DNA from: Adiantum capillus-veneris
Lineage: Eukaryota; Streptophyta; Polypodiopsida; Polypodiales; Pteridaceae
Assembly (NCBI GenBank): GCA_014529385.2
Contig: CM043969.1
Span: 66,827,176 to 66,891,175 of the forward strand
Direction: 5' to 3'
DNA length: 64,000 nt
Every line of letters begins with the position of its first letter. The stretch's first letter is position 1. The notes under the pieces are model-generated. The model had not been told where the DNA came from. It ran no database searches and saw only the letters and a list, made by a program, of their open reading frames with translations. The position numbers were made by a program, and so were the translations under genes. Shown here in pieces: positions 8,918 through 20,205 of the stretch.

Positions 8918-11008
8918 ATGAATCTGCGATCAGGAAGATTGTACCAGAATAGGAACCCAACATCTTTGATCAAGGGAGTAATCACTCAACGAAAGAAAGC
9001 GTGAAGCAGAGACCACTGCCGCCTTTGGAACCCATTTTAGAGGAGAGTTTCTTTGAAACTTCATCTGAGAGATCATACGGCCTCATGACTGAAGATTCTA
9101 ACAAGTCAAGCCCTAAGGGAACAACTTTGATGGGTGTAGGTCCTTCTCAGCCTACATCTGATGTGAAATTGTTGTATTTGAAGTTTCAATTTGAAAATGT
9201 GCTTAAAGCCAAAATCTATAAGGATGGAATGGACCGCTACTGTGTTAAGTTGAAAAATAAGCCGAGCGAGTTCAAAGACCTAGTAGATGTTGATTATGAC
9301 GGGGATAGATATTTCGACCGAGAGGGAATGATGTACGTAGTGGTTCATAACCCTTTTATTGTGGATAAATGGGGAATGACCAGCACCAAGGACAAAGTAG
9401 ATAATGAGCTAGCCGATGCACCACCCAAAATGGAGAAACAAAACGCGGTACTCAGACACACCAATGAGACAGAGCGCCTTAACACAGACAACACATATGT
9501 GGGGCTTTATAAGTTCAATAATGGAGAACAAACAATCTATTACAGATGTGACGAGCCCCGCATCAAAGAATTAACAAACCAAAAAAACTTGTATGTTTAC
9601 ATGTACACGGAGGGCAGAAGTATTCAGGTGGACATAATGGACAAGTATGGCCAAAAGTACTCTCCAATGGATCGGAAGGAGTTAGAGAGATATACATATT
9701 TTGGAGGACCACTCCACCAATACTACGTAAATCCGGAAGAGGTAAAAACCACGACTACTCACATCAGACCTGAGACTGTACTTGAGAGCCCCTTGTGAAC
9801 CAGAGTGGAGGATTCTTATGGACATAAACGAGTTCCAAAAACAGAACCTTTAGGATCGACGGTGACTAGGGCTTCCATGAACACACATAGGGACAGTACT
9901 GTTCCTGAATTCACTTACACCACTGGAATCCCTCCACAAGCTTCTTCACCACCTGTAGGACCATGCTATGAATGTTGTGGTGATCACTGGGCTAGAGTTT
10001 GTCCAAACAAAGGAGAGCGGGTGAAATTTTTTGGATTCTGTGCACGACCGACCATCTTATTCCACACTGCCCAAAAAACCCCGAAAACAAAGGAAAAGCA
10101 ACCATGAACAAAATACGGATTGTGCCAAGCTCAAGTGGATCAAAAACAGAGCCGAACATTCCGATAAACATGGTCACTAGAGCTCAAGCATATGAGGTAG
10201 CAAGGAACGTCCCAGCTAGCCAAACAGGAATAGACAACTTGTCTGTCCGAACCCCTAGAAAATCTTGGAAGGAAAAATGAAACAAGATGAAAGCCAAAAG
10301 AGAAAAGGAAAAATTGGCATTGGAAACCAAATTGCTGAAAACAGAGGAAAAACTTCAAAGGGAAAGAGACCTTAAGGGCAACAACGAGATAAAGAAACCA
10401 TCGGAACTGCCATCAGGAGGGTCAGTTTAGTAGACAAGGTGTTTGAACCTTTGGATGCAATTTTGAAAGCTTACGAGGCAAGGCTAAAGCCTAACCAAAC
10501 CCAAGAGGATAGGTGGTTAACGTACCCTCATCCAAGCTATGAGAAAGAGAGGCTAAAGATGTGCAAAGAGCTCATTCAAGCCGCTCAAGCGCTTATGGAA
10601 CCATCAGTTCCTACAACTCCAAAAACCGAGGTACTCATACGAGAAAAGATTCAGGAGTTAGAGGGGAGGGGAATTGAAGAGAAAAACCTACCCAATCTTG
10701 TACACAAAACACCGTTGGATACGAGGGTGGTAGCCAATACAACAGATGGTACGCATTCTCAAGTACCACTACCAATTTCTGAGGTAGAAGAACAATGGCC
10801 TCAAGAGCTATGGAAACATATTAGGAATAGAAAAGATGGAAGTGCCACACTTGTGTCAGCTCCTATCCCAGAAATCCACCTGGAGCATGAGCTCTACCCA
10901 AATGATATCCGATCATTGTATGGCGATGCAGGCACATCGATATCAGAAGACAGTGAACCACAGTCGTTGAAAACTTTACCTTCATTTATTGGTAACCCTG
11001 AAACTTGA
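8918..11008 (+). pseudogene. gag: gag of element F, with capsid deleted
   Basis: Starts MNLRSGRLYQNRNP, a common start in plant Ty3 gag, and matches the D gag start. A one-base loss then shifts the frame. The N-terminal part resumes in 9001-9798 and ends at a stop. A zinc knuckle (CYECCGDHWARVCPNKG) follows at 9960-10010, and a C-terminal helical, charged part runs to 11008. Compared with D, the capsid domain and first knuckle (about 1.4 kb) are missing at about 9937, where TTGIPP meets QASSPP across a shared CTCC. The protein could not form a normal particle. Confidence 0.85.
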
Positions 11009-11053
11009 TCTCAGGTAAGGAAAGTCCCATCTCAATGGAAAGCCAATCCTAAG

Positions 11054-11764
11054 ATGATGGATACTAAAGCTCTTCACAAGCTGATGTCATCCCCTACCCG
11101 TTGTACACTGACTCTGTCAGAGTTACTGAATATTAGACCGCATCTTTGGGATGAGGTCGTGAAAAATTTGGAAAAAATAGGACTGGTAATTCCTTCACCC
11201 GAGGCTTCTCGAAACACACTAAAGACACAACCCTCGAAGCAAACTAAACATGAGCCAATGCTAGTAAACAAGGTAGGGGACTATTGTGAAGGTGTAGAAG
11301 GAAATACTACCCTATCGGTAGAGTACAAGGACGTAAAATCGGTAGTGATATTGGATGGTGGAGCTGGAATTGCCATAGCCACCAAAGCAATGTGGAAAAA
11401 ATGGGGAAAACCTGCTCTAAGGAAAAATAGAATGAAACTTCAACTAGTGGATGGGTACCTGGAGAGACCTATTGGCATCTTGGAGCAGATTGTAGTAACC
11501 TCTTGTGGAATTGCATATGAACACACCTTCGCTATTATGAATTTCGATGAGAGCAACAATTTTGACATCATACTGGGCAGACCATTCATGCGTCAGCTCA
11601 AAATGGTGCAAGATTGGGGCTACAACTATATCTATCTTAGGAACAAGGATGTCACTATGAAAATGAGTGTCATAGATCATAGCTATAGAGACGTAGAAAG
11701 AGCCCTAGGAGAAGACTTGCGTTCCACAACTGACCAGGAAGGAGGAATACTGGCTTGGCTCTAG
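11054..11764 (+). pseudogene. first aspartic protease of F, active site mutated
   Basis: Retropepsin-like domain between gag and reverse transcriptase, the normal place. The core reads ILDGGAGIAIATKAM (Asp at 11354-11356), then IILGRPFMRQL about 75 residues on. In element D the same spot reads DSGAG, so the F copy has lost the usual Ser/Thr of the D-S/T-G triad. A stop follows at 11762. The gag-pol polyprotein would normally be cut by this enzyme. Confidence 0.8.
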
Positions 11765-11884
11765 AACAAAGCTCACCAATGGACAGAAGAAGCTTCGGAT
11801 TGTGGAAGTCTAAAAAAGGAAAAGTGCATTCTTGATAGGACTGCAGAAGACGAAGCATACATACCGGAGCCTTTTCCAGAAGAG

Positions 11885-12328
11885 ATGTTCGAATCGTTTG
11901 GATGGCAACAAATACTAGCTACTCTTGATGTTTGTGTAAACGAGGTGACCCTCACCAAATTCTGTGATGAGGAAGGGTATGATATCATTCCATTCCAAAT
12001 GATGAATGTCCGCCTAACTCCGAAGACACATGAAGATGTACCTGACAAGGAAGGGGTGGCCGAGTGTCGACGCATAGTGGACGAAATCTCTGTAAGAGAC
12101 CTTGTGCAAACGAATGAAGAAGAAGATTTTCAAGACTCGACTGATAAGATGCTAGAGGATAACGCGGATGATGAGCTGTCTAGTAGCTCAAGTCAGAGCA
12201 TCAAACAGAAGGATCGACGAGTGATCTACTATGATTTCCAAAACCAAAACCCTCAAAGACAACGCAGGTATCGAGATAAACGCAGAAACAAGCACAACAA
12301 GCACAACAAGGACTACTCTATTAACTGA
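11885..12328 (+). pseudogene. linker domain between protease and reverse transcriptase (F)
   Basis: The frame starts MFESFGWQQILATLDVCVN and continues with an acidic part, a serine run (SSSSSQS), and a basic tail rich in Arg, Lys and Asn. The same linker is in D (35325-35714). I do not recognise a domain. It is part of the polyprotein in both copies, so it is a lineage feature. The 280 bp after it, to the RT frame, are degenerate coding sequence. Confidence 0.6.
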
Positions 12329-12599
12329 CAAAATGTAGTACTTGAGATTAGTCAAAGCGACTGACTTCCTCAAGGACCGGATATCAAAGCGATATATGAA
12401 ACCTGACTCAGCCAAAACAACATCAAAACAAAAATAAAAAAAAGAGAAAAATACCAAAAAATTGTTTAAGTTGTCCAAGATGGAGTGCAAAGTCAAATAC
12501 AATGATTTGAAACGAGCTTTGAAGGAAGTTTGGACAACAGAAATGGAAACCGATGAGGAATCAAATGATGATAAATTCGATGCACCTTCCCACTAGAAG

Positions 12600-13643
12600 A
12601 AGTATACCATTCAGGATAGAAAGACAATGGTGCAAAAACCCAAACGAGATCCCAAAGAACCAGGAATTTCATATGATGGGTCTGAAAGCACGAAAAGCAT
12701 CAACTTAGAAAAACCAGGTGAGGAGCCTAAACCGGCATATATTGCCACAGACCTTATTGAAGAGGAAGAGCAACTTCTAGTCGATACGCTCAGGCAATAT
12801 AAAGATATCTTTGCATGGACATACAAAGATCTAAAGGGGATAGATCATGAGATATGTCAGCACATGATTCCCCTTAAGAGTGATGCCAGATTATGCAGAC
12901 AACGTCCTTACACGTACAATGAAACTTTTGCAAAGAAAATCAAGGAGGAAATAGACAAACTGAAGGACGCTGAATTTATCTACAAGATTGAGCACACCGA
13001 GTGGGTGTCCTCGATTGTGGTGGTACCCAAAAAGAATGGCAAACTGCGTATCTGTGTAAACCTCAAATAAGTAAATGCAGCCACCATCAGGGATAACTAC
13101 CCACTGCCAAGAACCGATCATGTTATTGAGAGGGTAGTAGGGAAAGAGGCCTATAGTTTCTTGGATGGGTTCTCAAGCTACAACCAGTTGACAATTAAAG
13201 TGGAAGATCAGCATAAGATAGCTTTTGCAACAGAGTTGGGTATATTTGCATATGGGGTAATGCCTTTCGGCTTGACCAATGCCCCGACCACATTTCAAAG
13301 ACTAATGACCCACGCATTCAAAGAATACCTCAGAATTTTTTTGGAGATCTACATGGATGATCTTTGTGTTCATTCCCATCAACAAAGTGACCACATCACT
13401 CATCTGGAAAAAGTCTTTGAAAAATGCAGAATGTATCGTATTTGCTTAAACCCGAAAAAATGCGTCTTCATGGTAAGACAGGGTAGAATTTTGGGCCACA
13501 TTGTGTCCAAAAACGAAATTTCAACTGATCAAGAAAAGGTGCAAACAATTGCTGCACTACCGAGACCAACAAAGATAAAAAAAGTGAAGCATTTATGGGG
13601 CATTGAGGATACTACAGGCGTTTCATATATATGTATGCTGTAA
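12600..13643 (+). pseudogene. reverse transcriptase of F
   Basis: Two frames, 12627-13070 and 13161-13643, joined across a stop after CVNLK. Motifs: WVSSIVVVPKKNGKLRICVN, DNYPLP, FLDGFSSYNQLTIKVEDQ, GVMPFGLTNAPTTFQRLM, and the catalytic IYMDDL. FLDGFSGYNQ-type wording places it with the non-chromovirus OTA clade of plant Ty3 elements. The thumb ends in a frameshift after LPRPTKIKKV. It is inactive as it stands. Confidence 0.9.
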
Positions 13644-14294
13644 TAGCTAAGCCATTGTATGCCCTCATAACTAAGTTTGAATGGACGGCAGGAATGTGAG
13701 CAGGCTTTCCAAAAACTGAAGCAACATTTAATTTGAGCTCCAATTTTGCAAGCCCCTGACTGGAGCAAAATCTTTCATGTCCATGTGGATGCATCAGCCT
13801 ATGCTATCGGGTGCATATAAGCTCAACCAGGAGAGAAGAAAATGGATTTTCCCATTTGCTACTCTAGTCAGCAACTAAACAACGTAGAGAGAAATTATAC
13901 CTCTACGGAAAGAGAAGGTCTGGGAATGATCTATGCTGTAAAGAAATTTAGACACTACCTTCTAGCAAACAAGTTTATCTTCTTCGTGGATCATCAAGCA
14001 CTGCTGTATCTAGCAAACAAACCTTGCAACACTGGAAGAATTATTCACTGGTTTATACTGTTGCTTGAGTTTGACTTCATGGTGGTCGTAAAAAAGGGGA
14101 CCACACACCAAAGAGCAGATCATCTTTCACGACTATTTCATGGGGAAGCACCTGAGGGTGTTGATGATGACCTCCATGATTCATATATGTTTGACATAGG
14201 AATGGTACCGAGATGGAGTGAAGAGGTCATTCCTCTACTCACAATCAACTCATTGCAGATAGAAAGACAATCATCAATTATCCATCAAACATGA
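13644..14294 (+). pseudogene. RNase H of F
   Basis: Follows RT after frameshifts. Includes FHVHVDASAYAIG (about 13777-13815, another frame) and then 13842-14294 with NYTSTEREGLGMIYAVKKFR, FFVDHQALLYLANKP and HQRADHLSRL. These are the usual RNase H signatures. Element D lacks about 210 bp of this domain. Confidence 0.85.
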
Positions 14295-14295
14295 A

Positions 14296-15800
14296 ATCTC
14301 CAACTTTTAGCAGGACGGCTGTACAAACACAGTAAGGATGGGATACTGAGACTATGTGTACAACCCAAAGATACCACCTACTACCTCAAACAAGCTCATA
14401 TACAAAATACGGAATTTCACACTGGTGAAACACAGACAGGCCAATGGTTACAAAGACTGGGCGTCTACTACTGGCCAAACATGGAACACAGTGTCCATAA
14501 ATATGTAAAATGCTGTGATAGTTGTATAATACAGCCCCCAGTGGAACATGCCACCATGTTTCGTGTAGTACAAGCACCTAAATGGAGTGCTCACATAGTT
14601 GAGTACTTAAAAAACAAAACCTTTCCAGAGGAATGGGGCAAAACAAGAATGAAAACTGTCGAAGAAGAGGCCAAACACTATCTGCTCATTGCCAACCAAC
14701 TGTATAGGCGGGGAAAGGACAAACAATTATGGCTGTGTGCTACAGAAAGCGAATATTATGTCATCCTAGATCAAGCACACTCAGGACAACCTGAGGGACA
14801 CTTCTTTGCTGATAAAACGACAAAGCTTGTACTACACTCAGGCATATGGTGGCCAACCCTATTCATGGATGCATTGACATATGTCAAATGATGTGATGAA
14901 TGTCAACGCACAAAACCACCCCAAAGGAGAGATGAAATGCCACTGAGGCCAATGATGGGTGTACGTGCTTTTTCCAAATGGGGCATTGACTTCATTGGTC
15001 CCATCATACCTCCAGGATACAGGACTCACGCACAATACATCATACCTCCAGGATACAGGACTCACGCACAATACATCATCGTAGCAACATACTACATGAT
15101 GAAATGGGCGGAAGCAAAAGCAACCCAAAAAAATGATGCAAGGACTATAACTCAGTTCCTTTTCAAAAACGTCTTTACGTGATATGGACTACCAATCAAA
15201 ATAGTGAGCGATAGAGGAACACACTTTGTGAATGGCGTCATTGAGAGCCTGCTTGATGAATTCATGGTGGTCCATCACAAGTCAGCACCCTATCATCCGC
15301 AAGCCAATGGACAGACACAGAGTACCAACAAAATCCTATGCACAGTGCTCACCAAGATAGTCAGTGACTCAAGAAATGATTGGGATCAAAAGCTACACAC
15401 AGCCTTATGGGCTTACCGCATAGCTTTTAAAACTTCCATTCGAACGACTCCCTTTAACCTGGTATTCGGGATTAATGAGATACTACCATTGGAATTCCTA
15501 ATCAAATCCCTCGGAGTGGCAACACAATTAGGATGGACGGGTCATGAGCTATCGGAGAGACTAGACACCCTAGAACAATTAGATGAAACTAGACTTAAAG
15601 CAATAGCTGGCATATATGCTCAGAAAAAACAAATGAAAGCTTTCCATGATCAAAACGTGATTGGTAAGGAGTTCCAAAAAGGGGATTACGTTCTCATGTA
15701 TACCCTAAAACAACACTCCAAAAAACTCAAAAAGCGAGGAATGGGGCCTTTTGTAATCCATGATATATCGCAAAGTGGCGCCATCAAACTTGCAACATTC
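14296..15800 (+). pseudogene. integrase of F with duplicated zinc-binding module
   Basis: Two successive H2C2 modules precede the core. Module 1 (about 14296-14530) has KQAHIQNTEFH and CCDSC; module 2 (about 14668-14912) has DQAHSGQPEGH and CDECQ. Each is led by LYxxxKD and LCxxxxxxYY. The core follows with GIDFIGP (Asp 14988-14990) and SDRGTHFVNG (Asp 15210-15212). The third catalytic residue, 35 residues on, is Gln (codon 15318-15320) instead of Glu. Stops at 14889 and 15181 and a 12-residue duplication also break it. The GKEFQKGDYVLMY region near 15660 is the C-terminal domain. Confidence 0.85.
15005..15076 (+). repeat. 36-bp tandem duplication inside integrase
   Basis: CATACCTCCAGGATACAGGA starts both 36-bp copies (15005 and 15041). 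It duplicates 12 residues (IIPPGYRTHAQY) in frame, after the first catalytic Asp. Element D has one copy. Confidence 0.95.
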
Positions 15801-16499
15801 GAGAGAGAGGAGATGCCTAATTGGACGAGTGGTTGTTGCAGGTTAAAGAAATATCTTCTTCCATTGACACCAGAAGAACTCGCAACACTCCATGCAGCAG
15901 CTCAACGCAGATGTCAAGCACAGGACATTCGGGAACAAGCACAGCAGGAAGCCAGACCGAGAATATTAAAACGCAGGGAACAAGCAAACTTCCAGAGGAA
16001 AGAACAACAGGACGTGGCTATTAAGAATGCTATGATAGCATCCATACAAACGACGGCTACATGGTTAGGAGGAATGGATCTACGCATTCAGTTACAACAT
16101 GCCAACGACACCACCGAAAGAGCGTTAGTGGACACAGGGGCCAGAGCTAATCTGGTTAACTATTCCACTTTCAGAAAAATCACAAAGGAACCTCTAATGC
16201 CCAACACTATGGGGTTCAAAGTCGCAAACAAAGGTACTATGGACAGTCTAGGCCACATAAATTTGCCAATCACCATTGATGGGACAGTTTATCCACATCA
16301 ATTTCATGTGGTCGAAGATCAACATCTTAACAAAGTAGTTATCCTGGGAGTGCCATGGATGCGTACTTATCAAGCCACACCAAATTGCCATGACAACACT
16401 TTACTCATCGAACACGAGGGCCAATCTTTAGCCACGCCATTTGTACAAACGGACCATGTATGGGAACCTCTACCATTGCCACATGCAGTAGCTCAGTGA
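15800..16499 (+). CDS. second, post-integrase aspartic protease domain (F)
   Basis: Part of the open frame 15204-16499, continuous with the integrase tail. After a charged helical linker (rich in Gln, Arg, Ala) comes RALVDTGARANLVNYSTF, with the Asp at 16131-16133. ILGVPWM follows 70 residues later at 16341. DTGA plus ILG at that spacing is the retropepsin pattern. The active triad is intact here although the first protease is mutated. The frame ends at a normal stop (16497-16499). A protease after integrase is not the standard order. It could be a second protease, or a binding domain that only keeps the fold. Confidence 0.75.
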
Positions 16500-17075
16500 T
16501 CATCCACCACCGTGGTCACGCAAATATGGATTAAGAAATCAATCATGGAAACCAAGCATAGGCAATTGTGGATACCTAAACGACAAACCAATTCATGTAA
16601 ACCTACATTGCCTACACAGAAATTAAACCACCACAAATTGCCCACCGCTATTGTCAAACGGCCTAACCCAATGGACCACTATCTTTGACATCCAAATACA
16701 CTCAAATGGGTATGGCAACCAAAAAAACCTCGCCTTCACGATGCCTCTTCGAGCGGATCCATACCTAAGCAATTTTGATGGCAACCCAAAAATGCCAAAA
16801 AGCAACCCCACCGGCAACATTAAAACTTTTGTAGGTCGCAGTCAAACACAAAGCACGTCTTCTCCAATTACTATTGTTTGGACCACGCAGCTTCCAAGGA
16901 ACTTCGCCACCAACAACCACTGAACATATTGTTTAGCACCTATCTCTTGCACAACATTTTGTTTTCCTATGCATATCCTCCATCAACATCATAGAGCCAC
17001 ACTATATGGCTATGCATATACACGCACTTTATTCCCAAGCACTCTAACACATGTTCGTCACGGACGACTCACTCT
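16500..17075 (+). other. 3' untranslated region after pol (F)
   Basis: Non-coding. Aligns with 1455-1915 from about 16615 onward. The first 100 bases also match the pol tails at 2915 and 4760 in reverse. No gene seen. Confidence 0.65.
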
Positions 17076-17089
17076 AGGAAGGGGGGAAA
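17076..17089 (+). promoter_or_regulatory. internal polypurine tract of element F
   Basis: AGGAAGGGGGGAAA, identical to 1916-1929, followed by TGCGACTGG. Inside F it is about 14.7 kb ahead of the terminal tract at 31781-31793. It may mark a trapped 3' LTR or an internal plus-strand primer. Confidence 0.75.
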
Positions 17090-17664
17090 TGCGACTGGAT
17101 TATCATTTTGATATACCAGTATTATCATCTTACTTATTTTCTTTTCTTTTTGTTCCTTTCCTTTTCTTTTAAAAAAAAAGTTTTCAGATCCTGACAAACT
17201 CGTAGTTGTCATAATCATGAGCCATACCATCACCGTCTAATACCAGAATAAGAGTATGTATATAAGGGAGGAGACACTAATTTTGGCTAATTTTTGACCG
17301 ACTAATAATCATTGTAAATAATTTTCTTTGACAAAAAAGCAAAAAATAACAGCTAATCAACAAAAATTGATAAGTCAAGCCAGGAAAGTCAGAATCAACT
17401 TTTGAAAGCAAACGTCGAAACTTTAAAGCGAGGACTTCAAACATGGCAGATATGGGAAAATTTAACACAAGATGAATTTTGAGCTAACTTTTGAAGGATC
17501 AAAACCGCAGATCGAACGCCATTTGTAAACCGAGTGTTAGAATGACAAACGGTTCGAACCGCAAGTGATATGAACAACAAGATATGAGCAATGAAGGTAA
17601 GTATAAATGGGGCATTATGGGTAGACTGGGATCATGTAGTCAAAAGGGGCAACAGAAGCTCGTT

Positions 17665-17733
<69 letters not shown>

Positions 17734-18010
17734 CGGAGTTGCTTCTGCCCACTGCGACCACCTCGGTGGATCTTACTACACCAGATTTGACAGGTATGAT
17801 CATTAACCTTGCAAGAGCATGCATGTGTGACCCATACTGCATCAACAGTACCAAAACAACAAATCGAAGCAGTACAAGGTCACAAATCCGAAAACTAACA
17901 GGGCCAATGAGGAAGTCCAAAACCCATCAAAAACAAGAAAAAGTTCATTAGTAGACCCCAACTAACTGACAGAATCAGCCAAGCTAAAAACAATAAGAAA
18001 AAGTGATCGA
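17090..18010 (+). mobile_element. LTR2-like block inside element F
   Basis: Aligns with 1930-2909. Contains TATATAAG (17259-17266), TATAAAT (17602-17608) and a GA tract (17672-17729), and runs directly into the second palindrome leader at 18011. No TG...CA end, primer site or target duplication can be placed. Two readings fit: the 3' LTR of a different element joined here by recombination, or an internal promoter that drives ORFX. Confidence 0.55.
17672..17729. repeat. (AG)n microsatellite in LTR2 of F
   Basis: 58 bp of AG, about 65 bp after a TATAAAT site. Confidence 0.97.
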
Positions 18011-19319
18011 ACATGGATCGCGATCCATGTTTCCCAAACCCTAAAATCATGGAAACTTCTACATGAGCAACAATAGAGGGTCAGGAACAAACTCCTATGA
18101 CTAGTTTTTAAAAAAGCATCCCAACATGGATCGCGATCCATGTTCCTTTTTGCAAAAATCAGGATAAAAGTGGCTCACTAGTTGGACAATGTACAAATAG
18201 TACTGGTGTTGCCAAATGATCACAAAAAGTGCTCTAAAGATCATCAAACCCACTTGGATTGCTACTTTCAGTTTGTAAATGGTCTTTTGGTCAAATTACT
18301 GCTAAAGTTATTTGGGAAACTTCACACTCTCCTCGAAGCCTATCTACAAGCAAATGTAACCTAAGAATGGTGATGGAAGCAAAACTAAGCAAAAGTTTAC
18401 TTGCAAAATGGTGAAACTTGCAGGATTCAGTTTGTCTTCTCAAAAGAATTCAATGTTTGGGGAAAATTGCCAAGGAACCAAGCAAAGCTATGAACTACAG
18501 ACCTAAATCTTCATAAATCAAAGCAAGGAGAGATCTCAGGCAAAACATGACTCCAAAAGTGATTGCCAGAAACAGATTTGGTCAAAACGGAAAAAATATG
18601 GCCATAAACTAAAAAATGAGGCAAAATATGGAAAAACATGTCCAAAGTTGAAAAAATTTCACCAATGTACTAGGAAAACCTATAGGAACAAATGTGCACA
18701 AGAACTGTATGAAAATTCTTCCCAACATGGATCCGATCCATGTACCTTTTTGCCCGAAATAAGTAAAACCCATGCCATCTGATTCAGTATGATCAAGAAA
18801 GCCAAGCCATGGAGTTTCAAGCCATTTGAATCCCAAAATCCCCTTCGAAAAGCCAAAATCAGTAAATCTGTACATGATTTTCAAAATTCAGCCCAAGTGT
18901 CAAACCATTGATCCAAATCCCAATTTTTTTGGACCAAGTCATAATAAAGATGAACCTTGCCAGATGGTATCATCAGATTTCCAAAATATTGCCCAACATG
19001 GATCGCGATTCATGTACCTTCAGCCCTGAATCCAGAGAAAATTACATCCCCTTATGCCCAGGAGTAATTTCCCAAAGTTGAAATTTTCAAATGCTTCCTA
19101 ACATGGATCACGATCCATGTTCCTTTGTGCCAAAATCCATCTGTTACATTATAGTCTTGTACCTATAGTAATCCTAGGGGGACTGGTGAAATTTGGTCAA
19201 ATTTGGAGTAGTTTTGACAAAGTTAAGCTCACTTTTTCATTTTATGGTCAAGTTTACACTTTCCGACAATTTTGATCAATGGCTAAAACCTACTTTCACT
19301 TGCTAAAATTGGCAACAAG
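18011..19319 (+). other. second palindrome-bearing leader, before ORFX (F)
   Basis: A 1.3-kb non-coding stretch ending at the ATG of ORFX (19320). Palindrome copies lie at 18011-18030 (perfect), 18124-18143 (perfect), 18725-18743 (one base short), 18996-19015 and 19101-19120. Flanks match those of the gag leader (CCCAACATGG before, TTCCTTTTTG or TACCTTTTTG after). Spacing is less regular than in the gag leader: 113, 601, 271 and 105 bp. Confidence 0.8.
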
Positions 19320-19990
19320 ATGCCTCGAAGGAAAGCACAGAGGGAGTAGAATGTGGCACCCTATGAGATAACCGATATCTCATCAAATGAGAAAGCTTAA
19401 CTCACCGAACAAGTACTTGAAGCAATTCCAGCAAACATCTTCATCAGAAGGTTTCAAGCAGCAGACGGAGAAATTGTAAAGACCACCATCCTTCCACAGG
19501 AAATGTGGACTTTGCACCAGAAACCAAAAGTGCAAGCAGGGGTCAAGTGCCTATAGCTCGAAAACTTCTTACGACTGCCTCCTTGGGGAACAAACTTCAG
19601 ACGAGCTCACGAGATCATAAGTTCAATTCAATACAATGGGGAAGCAACTCTGATAGACAAGGGAGGGGCAATCGTTAAGGTAAAAATTATAGCAAAAATT
19701 ATCAATGAAGCCCTCCACCTACCGCCGCAGGGGACGCACAATCTATTGCAGAAAACGAAGGCAATAGACAATGATAAAGCCTTTTTGAAGCAACAAGGCC
19801 ACAAGTTGACGTATCAAGACCCGATCTACTCAGAAATGGAACTGCCATTGCGTCTTATATCACAACATTTCAAGGTGCAGAAGCCGCCTAGATATACCGA
19901 ACCTTTGTTGCATATGGCAGTGGTAATGGCGACGGGCTTGGCTAAAGGCAGGGTGGTCAGTTGTGACTTTGGCAACTATCTTCTTGACAT

Positions 19991-20136
19991 GATTGTGGAA
20001 GCAAACGTGAAGGGCAGTCAAAGAAGTAAAGCTTACATGAACGGGGGACCAATGATCACACGTGATTGTGGAAGCAAACGTGCAGGGCAGTCAAAGAAGT
20101 AAAGCTTACATGAACGGGGGACCAATGATCACACGG
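19991..20136 (+). repeat. 73-bp tandem duplication in ORFX
   Basis: Copies 19991-20063 and 20064-20136, starting GATTGTGGAAGCAAACGTG. As 73 is not a multiple of three, it shifts the reading frame ahead of TRIAYQALGM. Confidence 0.95.
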
Positions 20137-20200
20137 ATAGCCTATCAAGCACTGGGAATGATCGACGATCTACCACCTGCCGAAGTGTAGATAGATCTAA

Positions 20201-20205
20201 TCTAC
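20201..20205. repeat. left target-site duplication of element C
   Basis: TCTAC before the 5' LTR3; TCCAC follows the 3' LTR3 at 29017-29021, one transition apart. Confidence 0.75.

Larger units (their letters stand above)
19320..20205 (+). pseudogene. ORFX, N-terminal part (F)
   Basis: Begins MPRRKAQRE then a stop; the frame continues in degraded form through LTEQVLEAIPANIFIRRFQ and INEALHLPPQG to the open part 19746-20102. It is related to the H protein at 56818-57897: both carry INEALHLPPQG/VEALKLPNEG, KPPRYT/RPPWYT and TRIAYQALGM/TRIAYHAIGM. The pattern recalls the putative plant transposon protein family (Transposase_32 type), from memory and not tested. A 73-bp tandem duplication (19991-20136) shifts the frame. 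Element C interrupts it at 20206. Confidence 0.7.
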
